From NCBI GenBank assembly GCA_021806055.1, contig JAJZYE010000053.1, positions 1 through 6,853 on the forward strand: a stretch of DNA of 6,853 nucleotides, read 5' to 3'. The DNA comes from Actinomycetes bacterium (GTDB lineage Bacteria > Actinomycetota > Acidimicrobiia > Acidimicrobiales > RAAP-2). Of this stretch, positions 5,812-6,853 are shown piece after piece (positions within the stretch are counted from its first letter, which is position 1; every line of letters starts with the position of its first letter). The notes under the pieces are model-generated. The model worked only from the letters and a program-made list of their open reading frames with translations, had not been told where the DNA came from and did no database searches. The translations under genes and the position numbers were made by a program.

Positions 5812-6853
5812 GCATGGGACCGATGGGAGCCATGCGTGGTGGCACGGGGGCCCCGCCACGGCGCAGTCGCGACCTACGCGCCACCAGTCGGCGCCTGGTG
5901 GCGCTGCTACGCCCTGATCGCGTAAGGCTTCTCGCCGCGCTCGTCCTGGGCGTGACCTCGGTCGCCTTCATGGTGTCGGGCCCCCAGATACTGGGTAACG
6001 CCACCAACGTCCTGTTCGACGGACTCATCTCCAAGAGGCTGCCAAGTGGCACGACCAAGGCGCAGGCCATCGAGTACCTGCGACTGCACGGCCACGCCCA
6101 GATCGCGGCGATGGTGTCGGGCATGAACGTGATCCCCGGCACCGGGGTCAACGTGAGCGAACTGGGTCGGATACTGGGCGCCGCGGCCCTCGTCTACCTC
6201 GGGGGAGCCGCCTTCAACTACTTCCAGGGCTACACGATGGCCGGCATAACCCAGCGTCTGATGGCGACGATGCGCCGCGACGTCGAGGAAAAACTGCGTC
6301 GGCTGCCGTTGCGCTACTTCGACAGCCACTCCCACGGCGACATCCTCAGTCGCGTCACCAACGACATCGACAACCTGACGACCACGATCCAACAGGGGTT
6401 GAGTCAGTTGCTCACCTCCGTCCTCACGGTCATCGGCGTGCTGGCCATGATGTTCTGGATCTCCCCCCTGCTCGCCGCAGTCGCCGCGGTCACGGTCCCC
6501 GTGGCCGTCGGGATCACCGTGGTCATCGCGCGCCGCTCCCAGACCCAGTTCGCGGCCCAGTGGGAGCGAACCGGCACCCTCAATGGCCTCGTCGAGGAGA
6601 CCCACAGCGGCCACGAGCTCGTTCAAGCCTTCGGGCGACGCCGGGCGACGATTGCCGAGTTCACGTCCCAGAACGAGCGCCTGCTGGCGTCGAGCTTCCG
6701 GGCGCAGTTCCTGTCGGGGATCATCCAGCCGTCGATCCAGTTCGTCACCAACGTGAACTACGTCATCATCGCCGTGGTGGGCGGCTACCGGGTGGCGTCG
6801 GGACTGCTATCGCTGGGCGCCGTCATTGCCTTCATCCAGTATTCGCGCCAGTT
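5808..6853 (+). CDS. ABC exporter half-transporter, second subunit, 3' truncated
   Basis: The ATG at 5808 overlaps the previous stop as ATGA, so the two transporter genes are translationally coupled. The frame runs open to the window edge: 348 residues, the whole or nearly whole membrane domain, and no ATPase domain yet. The Met/Gly-rich start MSMGPMGAMRGG followed by a basic, amphipathic stretch before helix 1 is common in second subunits of actinobacterial exporter pairs. Helices lie near 40-58, 121-141, 199-218, 220-240, 303-325 and from 333. The loop between helices 1 and 2 is long, about 60 residues, with VLFDGLISKRLPSGTT. The coupling-helix region has the family pattern RYFDSHSHGDILSRVTND (170-187). 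It should pair with the upstream half-transporter and, if the pair follows the usual scheme, supply the catalytic Glu and switch His; that part lies outside the window. Confidence 0.93.
   Translation, partial: MSMGPMGAMRGGTGAPPRRSRDLRATSRRLVALLRPDRVRLLAALVLGVTSVAFMVSGPQILGNATNVLFDGLISKRLPSGTTKAQAIEYLRLHGHAQIAAMVSGMNVIPGTGVNVSELGRILGAAALVYLGGAAFNYFQGYTMAGITQRLMATMRRDVEEKLRRLPLRYFDSHSHGDILSRVTNDIDNLTTTIQQGLSQLLTSVLTVIGVLAMMFWISPLLAAVAAVTVPVAVGITVVIARRSQTQFAAQWERTGTLNGLVEETHSGHELVQAFGRRRATIAEFTSQNERLLASSFRAQFLSGIIQPSIQFVTNVNYVIIAVVGGYRVASGLLSLGAVIAFIQYSRQ

Noticed and set aside
5907..6626. Minus-strand open frame of 239 codons under the second ABC gene
   Set aside because: It lies fully opposite the membrane domain of a recognisable half-transporter, and its Asp/Gly/His-rich sequence has no domain.

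Overview
The window is high-GC DNA with strong G/C bias at third codon positions, frequent GTG starts and an actinobacterial-style gene set: a TetR regulator, paired ABC half-exporters and a Ser/Thr-rich secreted protein. The class Acidimicrobiia is my best guess. It rests on remembered resemblance of parts of the secreted protein to proteins of that group and has not been checked by a search.

Layout, left to right. (1) 1-144, minus strand: a coding-like fragment running off the left edge, function unknown. (2) 145-512: no convincing gene. It holds a strong imperfect hairpin (457-506) just past the stop codon of the next gene, and a small perfect palindrome at 268-284. (3) 513-2408, minus strand: a 631-residue secreted or surface protein with a Sec-type signal peptide, a Cys-containing N-terminal region, two tandem Ig/cadherin-like beta repeats and a distinct C-terminal beta domain. 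(4) 2409-3398: no intact gene, but 2773-about 3330 on the plus strand has coding-like stretches that alternate between two frames. This looks like a decayed secreted-protein gene. (5) 3399-3438: a cluster of palindromes in front of the regulator gene, a good candidate operator. (6) 3452 to the right edge, plus strand: a tightly overlapping operon of a TetR-family repressor (210 aa), a complete ABC exporter half-transporter (577 aa) and a second half-transporter cut by the window end (348 residues seen).

The likely working unit is the right-hand operon. The TetR protein would bind the palindromes overlapping its own promoter and repress all three genes until a ligand, perhaps an exported drug or metabolite, releases it. 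The two half-transporters should form a heterodimeric type IV exporter (ABCB type, LmrCD or TM287/288-like). The first subunit has a non-canonical nucleotide-binding domain: Asp at the catalytic Glu position and Gln at the switch His position. That is the usual sign of the subunit carrying the degenerate ATP site. The window contains no clearly new system. The items most worth a second look are the operator cluster, the domain architecture of the secreted protein, and the frame-alternating remnant.
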